Below are positions 27,867 through 37,324 of a stretch of 64,000 nucleotides of DNA, one piece after another. Both the position numbers and the translations under genes were made by a program. Source of the stretch: Brachyspira hampsonii (GTDB taxonomy: Bacteria; Spirochaetota; Brachyspiria; Brachyspirales; Brachyspiraceae); assembly GCF_002214805.1 (NCBI RefSeq), contig NZ_CP019914.1, positions 3,038,001 through 3,102,000 on the forward strand, given 5' to 3'. Within the stretch, counting starts at the first letter, position 1, and the number at the start of each line of letters is the position of its first letter. Below the pieces are notes generated by a model. The model saw only the letters and a list, made by a program, of their open reading frames with translations, was not told the DNA's origin and ran no database searches.

Positions 27867-28874
27867 ATGGCATCATTTATGGATAATTTAAAAGAAAAAG
27901 CGAAATCTAATCCAAAAACTATAATATTAGCAGAAGGATATGATGAAAGACATGTTAAGGCTGCTGTTATACTTGAAAAAGAACAGTTAGTTAAAGGACT
28001 TATATTAGTAGGAGATACTGCTAAAATACAAAGTTTAGCTAAAGAAAATTCTTTGAAATTAGACGATGGTTTTGTTAGAATTTTCGATCCAGCCAAAGAA
28101 GCTAAAACAGAAGAATATATTGAAATGCTTTTCAAAGCCAGAGAAAAGAAAGGTATGACTAAGGATCATGCTAAAGATTTAATTACAAACCATTCTATAT
28201 ATGCAGCAGCTGCTATGATTGCTGATGATGATGCTGATGGTATGGTAGGAGGAGCTGTTTATTCTACAGGTGAAATGCTTAGAGCTGCTTTATTTTTAAT
28301 CGGACTTAAAAAAGGAATTAGAACTTTATCATCTACATTCTTCCTTGAAAGCCCTGATAAATCTTTATTTACAAATGGTATATCATGTTTTGCTGACTGT
28401 GCGGTTATACCTGAACCTACACCTGAACAGCTAGCTGATATTGCTAAAGCTACAGCTGAATCTTATAGGAATATGACAGGAAATGAGCCTAAAGTTGCTT
28501 TACTTTCATTTTCTACTAAAGGTTCTGCTGAACATGAATCTATTACTAGAGTTAGAGAAGCTAAAAAAATATTAGATTCACAAGATGTTGATTTTGTTTA
28601 TGACGGAGAAATGCAGTTAGATGCGGCTATGATTGAAAGAGTTGCTGCTCAAAAAGCTCCGGGTTCTCCTATTAAAGGCGATGCTAATGTATTTATATTC
28701 CCAGAATTAAACTCAGGAAATATTGGACACAAAATAGCTCAAAGAGTAGGAAAATGTACTGCTATAGGTCCTATGCTTCAAGGTATAGCTAAGCCTGCTA
28801 ATGACCTTTCAAGAGGATGTTCTGCTCAGGATATTGCTGATTTGGCTGTTATAACTTCTTTACAAGCTAAATAA
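27867..28874 (+). CDS. pta: Phosphate acetyltransferase
   Basis: 335 residues, the short (single-domain) Pta form. ILAEGYDERHVKAA, DGMVGGAVYSTGEMLRAAL, ALLSFSTKGSAEH, YDGEMQLDAAM and VFIFPELNSGNIGHKIAQR are the conserved Pta blocks. It interconverts acetyl-CoA and acetyl phosphate in fermentative energy generation. No ackA is adjacent. Codons are less AT-extreme than neighbours, as expected for a highly expressed gene. A clear terminator follows. Confidence 0.95.
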   Translation: MASFMDNLKEKAKSNPKTIILAEGYDERHVKAAVILEKEQLVKGLILVGDTAKIQSLAKENSLKLDDGFVRIFDPAKEAKTEEYIEMLFKAREKKGMTKDHAKDLITNHSIYAAAAMIADDDADGMVGGAVYSTGEMLRAALFLIGLKKGIRTLSSTFFLESPDKSLFTNGISCFADCAVIPEPTPEQLADIAKATAESYRNMTGNEPKVALLSFSTKGSAEHESITRVREAKKILDSQDVDFVYDGEMQLDAAMIERVAAQKAPGSPIKGDANVFIFPELNSGNIGHKIAQRVGKCTAIGPMLQGIAKPANDLSRGCSAQDIADLAVITSLQAK

Positions 28875-28899
28875 TTAATTTAATAGATTATCATTATTC

Positions 28900-28936
28900 A
28901 TGGCTGTCAATTAATTCATTGGCAGCCATTATTATA
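28900..28936. terminator. Terminator between pta and the diguanylate cyclase gene
   Basis: ATGGCTGTCAAT (28900-28911) pairs with ATTGGCAGCCAT (28918-28929) through 12 pairs including one T-G wobble, loop of six. T-rich sequence follows. The genes on both sides converge here. Confidence 0.8.
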
Positions 28937-28974
28937 TAATAATATTTTATTTTAGATTGTATTTACAGTGTAAA

Positions 28975-29997
28975 TTAATGTAATATTACTTTATTTCTTC
29001 CGAGATGTTTTGCTTCATACATTGCCGTATCAGCATTTTTTATAGTATCTGCTATAGGTTTTTTAGATGTACCTTTATGTTCGGCAATACCTATGCTCAC
29101 AGTTACATTTATAACAGCAGATTCATAATTAAATCTTTTCTTCTCTACAGTTTTTCTTATTCTTTCTGCTACTATATAGGCTTGTTCTTTCTTAGTATTA
29201 GGACATATAACAATAAATTCTTCACCCCCATAGCGAATGGCTATATCACTTTTTCTAAGCATATTCGTATTATCAGAACTATTGCTTAATAATCTTCCTA
29301 TTTCATGAAGAACTATATTACCGCAGTCATGTCCGTATATATCATTAATATCCTTGAAATGATCAAGATCCATAAATATAATAGATATACTATGTTTATA
29401 TCTTTTAGCTCTTTCTACTTCTTCTTCTATTATCTTGTTGAAATATCTTACATTAAATAAACCTGTTAAAGGATCTATAGTCGATTGAGCATGCAAAGTG
29501 TCAATTTCCTTCATCAATTTCTTTATTACTTTATCTTTTTCTATAGAAGATTTCTTTTCTATTTCATTAATAGCAACGTTCAGGTTACGCATTCTTATTT
29601 TTATTATATTTTCATATATATCGTATATATTGATGATTCCAATTGGGTAATTGTCATTATTTATTATGATTAAGTAATCAATTTTTTTTTCTTTCATGAT
29701 ATCGAATGCAACTGTAATATCATCTTCAGGATGTGCTATTACAAGATTTTTATTCATAAAAACTGATATTGCTTTATTAAAAATATTTTTGGAATCTTTT
29801 TTATTGACATTTTTTAATATATTTACTAATAGTTCATTATAATTAATAATTCCAACTATTTTATCAAAATCATTGATAACGGCTAATATTTTATTAGAGG
29901 ATTTAGATACAAGAGAAGCCACCTCTAGCAGAGTAGAGTCTTTTTTTATGACTTCAATTCTATTTTCCATTACCGATTTTATAATATTTTTATACAT
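28975..29997 (-). CDS. CBS-pair diguanylate cyclase (GGDEF)
   Basis: 340 residues, no membrane segment. Two CBS motifs (about 5-60 and 75-132) are joined by a charged coiled-coil (about 135-172) to a GGDEF domain. The catalytic motif is GGEEF at 257-261; the product-inhibition I-site RKSD is at 248-251, five residues upstream, as in regulated cyclases. DPLTGLFNVRYF and FMDLDHFKDIND are the substrate-binding blocks. Predicted to make cyclic di-GMP in response to an adenine nucleotide bound by the CBS pair. Confidence 0.93.
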   Translation of the reverse strand: MYKNIIKSVMENRIEVIKKDSTLLEVASLVSKSSNKILAVINDFDKIVGIINYNELLVNILKNVNKKDSKNIFNKAISVFMNKNLVIAHPEDDITVAFDIMKEKKIDYLIIINNDNYPIGIINIYDIYENIIKIRMRNLNVAINEIEKKSSIEKDKVIKKLMKEIDTLHAQSTIDPLTGLFNVRYFNKIIEEEVERAKRYKHSISIIFMDLDHFKDINDIYGHDCGNIVLHEIGRLLSNSSDNTNMLRKSDIAIRYGGEEFIVICPNTKKEQAYIVAERIRKTVEKKRFNYESAVINVTVSIGIAEHKGTSKKPIADTIKNADTAMYEAKHLGRNKVILH

Positions 29998-30179
29998 TAA
30001 AAAGTACCTTGTATAATATACAAAATATATTTTATATTATCATATATAGGCTTTTATTTCAATATGTTTTTTGTATATATCAATAGCCTATTAAAATAGT
30101 AAAATGATGTTTTTTATCTTGATTTTTTTATTTTATAAAGTATCATATTTAAAAAGTTTTCATAATTTTTGAGATTTGA

Positions 30180-31064
30180 ATGAGAAAAATAAATATTCTT
30201 GTAGTATTAGTATTTATATTTTCAAAGATTGTTTTTGCAGATATAAATACTCTTTTTAATATGGATATATATGAAAGGAATTTACCAATTAATACTAATA
30301 CAGGTATTTACAGTAATGAACTTTTTATAGAACAAACTGCTTTGGGGGGATATAACCACATAAAATTTAATTTAGAAACTAGATTATATTATAGATTATA
30401 TTTTTATAAGAATGCCACAAATTTTTTGTTTAAGAATACAAAAGTTGATTTCGGTGTAGAGAATAATTTTTCATTGTCTTCTGATATGATTGGGCTGTAT
30501 GCTGATGTGAAGCCATTATCTTTTCTAGGTGTTAGGGTGAGCGGATATGCTGATTTTATGTTTAATGCTATGAATTTTGGTTATGCTGGATTTGATAGTA
30601 AAGATGTTAGCTATTCTTTTGATGAATTATATGGTATGTCAAAGGGTGATGCGTTTGGATATATAATAAATATTTCTCCGTATTTTATATTTAAATTTGA
30701 TAATTTTATTTTGATAAATAATCTGAATATGTCTTATGTGAATGTTGGGGATAAAAAATATTATTATGATCCTAGAACTTCAATATTGCATGCGAAAAGT
30801 GAATTTGAATTAATCAATGATTTTTTTCTTTTAGGAAGAATAAGTATGTTTTATATAGGCGGATATTACGGACTTACATATTTAGTTAATTCAAAACATT
30901 TATCGCATAAATTTGGTATGGCTGGTATTATAAACTTTAAATTTTTAAAAGAAACTTTAATTTTGAATATAGGAGCATCTGCAGGACTGCATGTAGGACT
31001 TCCTCATTATAATAATACGACATTTATAGAATTTAAGATGTCTTTAGGTTATAAGATACTATAA
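30180..31064 (+). CDS. Exported probable outer-membrane protein
   Basis: 294 residues with signal peptide (MRKINILVVLVFIFSKIVFA). The mature part alternates aromatic-rich short strands (IKFNLETRLYYRLYFYKN, LGVRVSGYADFMFN, AGIINFKFLKETLILNIGAS) and ends FIEFKMSLGYKIL. That pattern fits a beta-barrel. I do not recognise a named family. It ends 16 bases before ftsW. Confidence 0.65.
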   Translation: MRKINILVVLVFIFSKIVFADINTLFNMDIYERNLPINTNTGIYSNELFIEQTALGGYNHIKFNLETRLYYRLYFYKNATNFLFKNTKVDFGVENNFSLSSDMIGLYADVKPLSFLGVRVSGYADFMFNAMNFGYAGFDSKDVSYSFDELYGMSKGDAFGYIINISPYFIFKFDNFILINNLNMSYVNVGDKKYYYDPRTSILHAKSEFELINDFFLLGRISMFYIGGYYGLTYLVNSKHLSHKFGMAGIINFKFLKETLILNIGASAGLHVGLPHYNNTTFIEFKMSLGYKIL

Positions 31065-31080
31065 AACTAAAAGAGTGTTT

Positions 31081-32175
31081 ATGATAAATAGAAAATTGTT
31101 TCCTGATAAATATTTATTAATAATATATATAGCTTTACTTGTAGCTGGATTAGTTTCCATATATGGAGCACAAACAATACATGAACCTAATACTGCATAT
31201 TTTTCTAATCATTTGAAATTATTATCATTTATGTTTGTTCTTACTATTATTATGTTGCTAGTTCCTGATTTCTTTAGTTTTTTGGATAAGATGGTTCCTC
31301 TTATTCTGATTTTTACTTTGGTGCTTCTTATATGGGTATGTTTATTTGGTATAACAGTTGCCGGCAGTTATGCAAGAAGATGGCTTCTTCTTCCTTTAGG
31401 CATTACTATACAGCCTTCAGAAATTGCTAAAATAACATGCAGTATATATTTTGCTAGTGTCTTAAGTAAGAAAGGAGAAAAACTTATTGATATAAAAAGG
31501 GGATTATTTCCGCCGCTTCTGATTTTAATAATAGTTTCAGGACTTATTTTGATAGAACCAGATTCCGGAACAGCACTTTTGTTTTCTATAGTTGGTTTTG
31601 CCATATTCTTTTACGGCGGAATACCTCTAAGATCTATATTGCTTTCAGGTGTTTTTTTATTAATTCTTTTTGCCATTTTTATTTTTAATACGCCGTATAT
31701 GAGAAGCAGAGTTGTATCATATTTAGACCCTCAGAGTCAGCCTGAAGAAGAAGTTTATCAAATAAGAAGGGCTAAGCTGGCATTTAATTATGGTGGAGTT
31801 ACAGGGATTCCTGATGAATATATAGCTGATGTTAGTACGCATTTACCTGCTGCTTTAACTGATTTTATATATGCTTCTGTATCGCAAAGGTACGGATTGG
31901 TAGGGAATTTGATTATACTGCTTTTATTTTTATCATTTACTATTAGGGGATTTATAATATCGTCACGCACTAAGGATCTGTTTTTAAAAAATCTTTCATT
32001 TGCTATTACGATGTTCATTAGTGTGCAGGCATATTTAAATATAATGGTGGCTACACTTATGCTGCCTACTACAGGTATGACACTTCCTATCATTAGTTAT
32101 GGGAGAAATGCTTTAGTTGTTAATATGATAATGATAGGTATCTTATTAAAAATAACTCAAAGGAGAGAACAATGA
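31081..32175 (+). CDS. ftsW: FtsW/RodA/SpoVE-family peptidoglycan polymerase
   Basis: 364 residues with about ten membrane helices. SEDS motifs are present: SYARRWLLLPLGITIQPSEIAKI, IEPDSGTALLF, and the late PTTGMTLPIISYGRNALV. ATG 31081 is favoured over GTG 31075 because AGAG lies at a proper distance only for the former. It overlaps murG by four bases. FtsW rather than RodA is inferred from the mur neighbours. Confidence 0.9.
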   Translation: MINRKLFPDKYLLIIYIALLVAGLVSIYGAQTIHEPNTAYFSNHLKLLSFMFVLTIIMLLVPDFFSFLDKMVPLILIFTLVLLIWVCLFGITVAGSYARRWLLLPLGITIQPSEIAKITCSIYFASVLSKKGEKLIDIKRGLFPPLLILIIVSGLILIEPDSGTALLFSIVGFAIFFYGGIPLRSILLSGVFLLILFAIFIFNTPYMRSRVVSYLDPQSQPEEEVYQIRRAKLAFNYGGVTGIPDEYIADVSTHLPAALTDFIYASVSQRYGLVGNLIILLLFLSFTIRGFIISSRTKDLFLKNLSFAITMFISVQAYLNIMVATLMLPTTGMTLPIISYGRNALVVNMIMIGILLKITQRREQ

Positions 32176-33245
32176 ATGTAATTTTATGCGGAGGAGGAAC
32201 TGCCGGACATATAACTCCTGCTATTTCTATATATGATTATATGAAAAAAGAAGGACATAAACCTAGACTTGTTGTTGCTCAAAAGGATTATCATTTGATA
32301 CCGGGAAATTATGATTTTAATACTATAAATATTAATTCTCCGGGTAATTTCTTTAAGAAAATAATATTTATATTAAAATTTATACCTGCTTTGTTAAAAT
32401 CATATAATATAATAAAAAAGCATAATCCTGATTGTGTAATAGGTATGGGGGGCTTTGTATCATTTCCTATGCTTTATGCTGCTAAGACTAAAAATATACC
32501 TATATTTTTATGCGAACAAAATTCTATACCCGGCAAAGTTAATAGAATGTTTTATAAAGATGCTAAAAGAGCATATTTAACTTTTTCAAAGACTTTAGAG
32601 TTTATGCCTAATGGAAAAGTTTTTGGAAATCCTGTGAGAAATGATTTCTTTGTAGTTCATAGAGAAAGTGCAAGAATCGTTATGAAATTAAAAGAAGATG
32701 ATAAACTTTTAGTTGTTATGGGAGGTTCTCAGGGGGCTTTGAAATTAAATGAATTATTTTTTGAATGCATAAAAGATATAAAAGCTAAGGTTAATAATTT
32801 GTATATAGTATGGCTTGCTGGTCCTAAATGGGCTAATGATATGATTGCTAAAGTGAATAATGCTAAATTTGAAAATGTTTTTGTGCATAGTTATTATAAA
32901 GATATGGCAAATTTACTTCATGCTGCGGATTTTGTTATATCAAGGGCGGGAAGCAGTTCTATCAGTGAGATATTAGCTGTTAATGTTCCTTCATTATTGG
33001 TGCCTTTTCCTTATGCCACAGATAATCATCAGTATTTCAATGCTTTGGATTTACTTAATAAGGATATGGCATATTTGATAGAGGAGTCTGATTTGGATAA
33101 GGAAAAATTAGAAAATGTTATTATAAATAATTTGAATAATGATGAAAGATTGAAAAAAATGAGGGAAAATATTAAAAGTAATTGGAGTGCAAGGGCTGTA
33201 TCTTCAATAGTTGATGATATAACTGAAGTTTTAGGAAAAAAATAA
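32172..33245 (+). CDS. murG: MurG, lipid II-forming N-acetylglucosaminyltransferase
   Basis: 357 residues, GT28 fold. ILCGGGTAGHITPAISI is the N-terminal glycine-rich loop; GMGGFVSFPMLYAA and FLCEQNSIPGKVNR follow; VVMGGSQGALKLNE and RAGSSSISEILAVNVPSLLVPFPYATDNHQ form the UDP-GlcNAc site. Start overlaps the ftsW stop (ATGA), implying coupled translation. AGGAGAG is the RBS. Confidence 0.95.
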   Translation: MNVILCGGGTAGHITPAISIYDYMKKEGHKPRLVVAQKDYHLIPGNYDFNTININSPGNFFKKIIFILKFIPALLKSYNIIKKHNPDCVIGMGGFVSFPMLYAAKTKNIPIFLCEQNSIPGKVNRMFYKDAKRAYLTFSKTLEFMPNGKVFGNPVRNDFFVVHRESARIVMKLKEDDKLLVVMGGSQGALKLNELFFECIKDIKAKVNNLYIVWLAGPKWANDMIAKVNNAKFENVFVHSYYKDMANLLHAADFVISRAGSSSISEILAVNVPSLLVPFPYATDNHQYFNALDLLNKDMAYLIEESDLDKEKLENVIINNLNNDERLKKMRENIKSNWSARAVSSIVDDITEVLGKK

Positions 33246-33263
33246 TTAAATATTGAGGAATAT

Positions 33264-34652
33264 ATGTTTACAAAGAGAAAAGAAAAGATACATTTTATAG
33301 GAATCGGCGGAATTGGAATGAGTGCTATAGCAAGTGTATTAAATGCTATAGGTTTTACTATAACAGGCAGTGATTTGGCTAAAACAGCGAAAACAGAATC
33401 TTTGGAATCTGCGGGAATAAAAGTATATTATGGACATAAGGCTCAAAATATAGAAGATGATGTTACGGCAGTTGTAACTTCATCGGCGATAAGCCCTACT
33501 AATGAAGAAATTATAGAAGCAAAAGCAAAAAAGATAACAGTTATACCTAGGGGAGAAATGCTTGCAGAACTTATGCGTTTGAGATACGGTATAGCAATAT
33601 CAGGATCTCATGGTAAAACTACTACAACATCTCTCATAAGTCAGATAATGATGCATGCAGGACTTAACCCTGTTTGTATAATAGGAGGAAATCATTTTAA
33701 TTTGAAAAGCAATGCTGCTTGTAATGATTTAAGCAGTGAGTATATGGTATGCGAGGCAGATGAGAGCGACGGAAGTTTTTTAAGACTTTCTCCTGTTATT
33801 AATGTAGTTACTAATATAGATAATGATCATTTGGATTATTATGGAAATGTTGAGGCTTTGAGAGTTGCTTTTTTAGAGTTTATTAATAAAGTTCCTTTTT
33901 ACGGATGTTCATTTTTATGTTTTGAGGATAATGTTGTAAAAGACTTATCAAAAAGTGCTAATAAAAAATATTATTCTTATGGATTTTCAAAGGATTATGA
34001 TTTTTATGTTGATAAAGATTCTATTAGGGTAGAAGCACCAACGACATATTTTACTGCATATCATAATGATAAATGTTTGGGAGAGTTTTCTGTTCCGCTT
34101 ATAGGAATTCATAATGTATTAAATTCTTTGGCTTCCATAGGTGTAGGTGTTCATCTGGGTATAGAGATTGATGATATAAAAGAAGGCTTAAAAACTTTTG
34201 AGGGTGTAGGAAGAAGATTGAATAAGCTTTATGATAAAGAGATAACTTTATTTGATGATTATGCTCATCACCCAACAGAAATAAAAGCTACACTTTCATC
34301 GGTAAAAAATGCTTATAAAAACAGGAGAATAATAGCAGTATTCCAGCCGCATAGGTACAGCAGAACAGAACTTCTTCTTAATGATTTTGAGTCTGCATTT
34401 AATGATGCTGATGAAGTGATTATTAGTGATATTTATGCAGCAGGAGAAGCACCTATAGCAGGAATAAGCGGTGAAATTATATGCGATGTAGTGAGAAGAC
34501 AAAATGATCATATAAGATATGTTCCAAATATAGAAGATTTATTGCCGGTGCTTGATGATATTAAAAAAGACGGAGATATAATATTAACTTTGGGGGCTGG
34601 CAATATAGTAAGGATTAGTAATGAATATGCAAGAAAATTACAAAATAGTTGA
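33264..34652 (+). CDS. murC: UDP-N-acetylmuramate-L-alanine ligase MurC
   Basis: 462 residues, Mur-ligase fold. GIGGIGMSAIASVL and GSD (N-terminal UDP site), SGSHGKTTTTSLI (ATP loop), EADESDGSFL, NIDNDHLDYYG, and C-terminal FDDYAHHPTEIKATL and FQPHRYSRTE are all present. It adds L-Ala to UDP-MurNAc. The last 32 bases overlap the MurB-like gene. Confidence 0.95.
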   Translation: MFTKRKEKIHFIGIGGIGMSAIASVLNAIGFTITGSDLAKTAKTESLESAGIKVYYGHKAQNIEDDVTAVVTSSAISPTNEEIIEAKAKKITVIPRGEMLAELMRLRYGIAISGSHGKTTTTSLISQIMMHAGLNPVCIIGGNHFNLKSNAACNDLSSEYMVCEADESDGSFLRLSPVINVVTNIDNDHLDYYGNVEALRVAFLEFINKVPFYGCSFLCFEDNVVKDLSKSANKKYYSYGFSKDYDFYVDKDSIRVEAPTTYFTAYHNDKCLGEFSVPLIGIHNVLNSLASIGVGVHLGIEIDDIKEGLKTFEGVGRRLNKLYDKEITLFDDYAHHPTEIKATLSSVKNAYKNRRIIAVFQPHRYSRTELLLNDFESAFNDADEVIISDIYAAGEAPIAGISGEIICDVVRRQNDHIRYVPNIEDLLPVLDDIKKDGDIILTLGAGNIVRISNEYARKLQNS

Positions 34653-35547
34653 GAGCTTTCTCAAAGAAAAAAATATAGAATATTATATAAATCAGGCTTT
34701 TAGTAAATTCAGCAGTTTTAATGTAGGAGGAAATATTGATTTATATATTATAATAAAAAAAATATCTGATTTTTTAGAGCTTGCTGATTTCTTCTATAAA
34801 AATGTTATTGATTATTTTGTGATGGGTGATACTAGTAAGGTTATAGTTTCTGATAATGGTTATAATGGAATAATAGTTTCATTGGAAGGAGAATTTGAAT
34901 CTTTTGAGTTTTTGGAAGATGGGGTGTTAAAATCTAATAGTTCGGCTATTTTAGAGAGACTTTCTCATGAATCAAGAATTAGAAATTTATCAGGATTAGA
35001 ATTTGTGGCTTTGGTTAATACTAGAATCGGTGCTGCTATATATGATAAATTTGAATCTTTTGGCATATCTCTGCTTAATTTTGTTAAATCTGTAAAATTA
35101 TTTAATAAGCAGGATTGTACTGTAGCGGAATTAAGTAAAGATGAATATTCAGCTTTAACTGATAAGGAAAAAAGATTTATAATCATATTATCAGCAGTAT
35201 TAGTATTGGAAAAAGACAGCCCTGAAAGTATTGATAATAGAATAGATTGGTTTAGATATATAAGAGGTTCTGTTGCACCTACGGAGGCTAGTATAGGTCC
35301 TGTATTTGATGATTTTTATGATGTTAAAGCTTATGAGATGGTGGAAAGGGTAGGAGGACTTGATATGAAGTTCGGAGCTATGAGATGGCATAGAAGATTT
35401 CCGAACTATATTATCAATGAATCATTATATGACTCTAAAAATGAAAGCACAGCTGAAGATGTTATTAATTTGATAGAGGATACAAGAAAAAAAATAGAAC
35501 AGCATTATGCTTTCAATCCAAAAATTAATATTGTTTTACTTAGTTAA
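34621..35547 (+). CDS. MurB-like protein lacking catalytic residues
   Basis: 308 residues, MurB length and order. NVGGNIDLYIIIKK (34-47), VIVSDNGYNGIIVSL (74-88), LSGLEFVAL (123-131) and FPNYIINE (260-267) are recognisable MurB blocks. The FAD loop normally GGGSN reads MGDTSK. The catalytic serine block (usually AGSxFKNP) reads ASIGPVFDDF, with Pro in the Ser position. The C-terminal acid (usually PEV) is Lys in NPKINIV, and the usual YR.S arginine block is not recognisable. It is therefore probably a pseudoenzyme. Start overlaps murC by 32 bases; AAGGAT is upstream. Confidence 0.78.
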   Translation: MNMQENYKIVESFLKEKNIEYYINQAFSKFSSFNVGGNIDLYIIIKKISDFLELADFFYKNVIDYFVMGDTSKVIVSDNGYNGIIVSLEGEFESFEFLEDGVLKSNSSAILERLSHESRIRNLSGLEFVALVNTRIGAAIYDKFESFGISLLNFVKSVKLFNKQDCTVAELSKDEYSALTDKEKRFIIILSAVLVLEKDSPESIDNRIDWFRYIRGSVAPTEASIGPVFDDFYDVKAYEMVERVGGLDMKFGAMRWHRRFPNYIINESLYDSKNESTAEDVINLIEDTRKKIEQHYAFNPKINIVLLS

Positions 35548-35571
35548 TAGTTAAGTATTTATTTGAATATA

Positions 35572-35608
35572 AAAATAAAATGGCTTATTTTTTAAGCTGT
35601 TTTATTTT
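35572..35608 (+). terminator. Terminator of the cell-wall operon
   Basis: AAAATAAAATGGCTTA (35572-35587) pairs with TAAGCTGTTTTATTTT (35593-35608); 16 pairs with two G-T wobbles and a five-T loop. The right arm doubles as the T tail. The remainder of the 35548-35785 gap is AT-rich without features. Confidence 0.75.
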
Positions 35609-35785
35609 TATAATATAATATATTTAGCATTTTGAGCATGTTTATTTATTTCTAAATGTGTAAATAATTTGCAAAATCAGATTGTACATAATATATTTTT
35701 CTGCGGTATCATTTTTTTAATATTATTTGAATTGTTTGAAGAGGAATACTAAACATTATAATAAATTAAAGATGCAGTAAATTTA

Positions 35786-37186
35786 TTATTTGTTATTAGC
35801 TAAATAGTTTTTAAAAATTGAAAATATTATATAATCTATTTTTACTTCATCTTTTAAAAAGTTATTGTACATATAATCTATTATTTCTATATCTGTATTG
35901 ATTTCATTTATAAAAATATCATGTTTATATTTGAGAAAATCGTATAAATCTAATATTTCTATAATTTTAACAGGATAATATATGAAAGCTGTGAAATTAA
36001 ATATATCTTTAGAATCAAAACTGATTAAATATGGATATTCAAAATGAGGTCTTTTGATTCTCATAGCTTCACATATTGTCATTGCAAGTCCATGTCCGTA
36101 TCCGTAGTATTCATGATGAACTCCTACAGCTAAGTTTATATCCTGATTATCGGATATTGAATATTTTATGTAATTATATGATTTAATAGAATGCGAATAC
36201 AATTCATTATTTATATTAATATTTTCTGTTGGTAAATAATTAATTATTTCTGTTAATGTAATATCATGGAGAAATGCTGCTATGGACATATTGACAATTT
36301 CACTATAATCGAATTGTCTTATTCCCAATTTGAATATATTATCTAATTTTGATGTATCTTTTATAAAATTATTTTTCTTTGATACTTTTGCATAATAAGG
36401 CATATAATCATTTTTCCATTTAGCTCTTATTTTTGAAAGCATTCCCATACTAATATTTTTATTATAGAATATCATAAATTCTATTGTATGAATAAATAAT
36501 CTATTACTATGATCTATTATATTGCATCCTGTAAATCCTATTACATTACTGAATATATCAGGCTTTTCATAATTTTTATTGAGTAATACGAATGCACTTT
36601 CAGCAATATTTTTCATTAATTCTTCATAGTTTGTATTATAGTTTTTGGATTTAAGATTTTCATTATTTTCAGATATATTTCCTATTACATTTATCCTTAT
36701 CATAAGTCCCAATCTTACCAATATTTCTCCTAGTATACTTGCAGCTTTAGATGTGAATTTGTCTCGGTTTTCTTCTATCTCCAATTCTATGATTAAGTTT
36801 TTTATATTTTCAACTCTCTGATATTCATTCATAGATAATATATTTTCAAGTATAGCTTCCTGAGCTTTTTCTGTATGTTCTATAGGGTCTTTACAGTTCG
36901 TAAAAATTGAGTAGAAATAATCTTTATTATTTAATTCATTAGGGTTTATAAAAAACTCTATCATATCCAAATAGGATTTATATATATAATATTGAGCTTT
37001 GTTGAATAGAGGGTTTTCTTCTAAATTATTATTAAATAAGTAATCTATTTTATTATATGGTATAACATTAACTATACCATTTTTATTTTTAGAAATAATT
37101 TCTATTTTGTCTTTTAGTATTACTTCTTTATAATCTTTTATTTTATCTAACGGTATTGTTACATAATTATCTAAATTAATTCCCAT
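35786..37186 (-). CDS. HD-GYP-like phosphohydrolase
   Basis: 466 residues, no membrane segments. The C-terminal half contains AAFLHDITLTE (HD metal pair) and later VHHEYYGYGHGLAM (the HHE..DG.GYP region, with GYG in place of GYP), then a late EILDLYDFLK helix. The N-terminal half (1-200) matches nothing I recognise. HD-GYP proteins hydrolyse cyclic di-GMP, which would oppose the cyclase at 28975. The altered GYP block leaves activity uncertain. Confidence 0.75.
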   Translation of the reverse strand: MGINLDNYVTIPLDKIKDYKEVILKDKIEIISKNKNGIVNVIPYNKIDYLFNNNLEENPLFNKAQYYIYKSYLDMIEFFINPNELNNKDYFYSIFTNCKDPIEHTEKAQEAILENILSMNEYQRVENIKNLIIELEIEENRDKFTSKAASILGEILVRLGLMIRINVIGNISENNENLKSKNYNTNYEELMKNIAESAFVLLNKNYEKPDIFSNVIGFTGCNIIDHSNRLFIHTIEFMIFYNKNISMGMLSKIRAKWKNDYMPYYAKVSKKNNFIKDTSKLDNIFKLGIRQFDYSEIVNMSIAAFLHDITLTEIINYLPTENININNELYSHSIKSYNYIKYSISDNQDINLAVGVHHEYYGYGHGLAMTICEAMRIKRPHFEYPYLISFDSKDIFNFTAFIYYPVKIIEILDLYDFLKYKHDIFINEINTDIEIIDYMYNNFLKDEVKIDYIIFSIFKNYLANNK

Positions 37187-37324
37187 TTAATTACCTTATT
37201 AGTTGTTATTATTATAATTATACATATATAAAATAATAAAACAAATGTTTTAGTTAAAAAAATTTGGAAAATATAAAAAAATTATTATATTATAACAGTA
37301 TTAATAATAAAAATTGGAGAAGCA

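Noticed and set aside
30009-30023. TTGTATA-A-TATACAA palindrome upstream of the cyclase gene as an operator
   Set aside because: Fifteen AT-rich bases are expected by chance at this composition, and no matching site was seen elsewhere.
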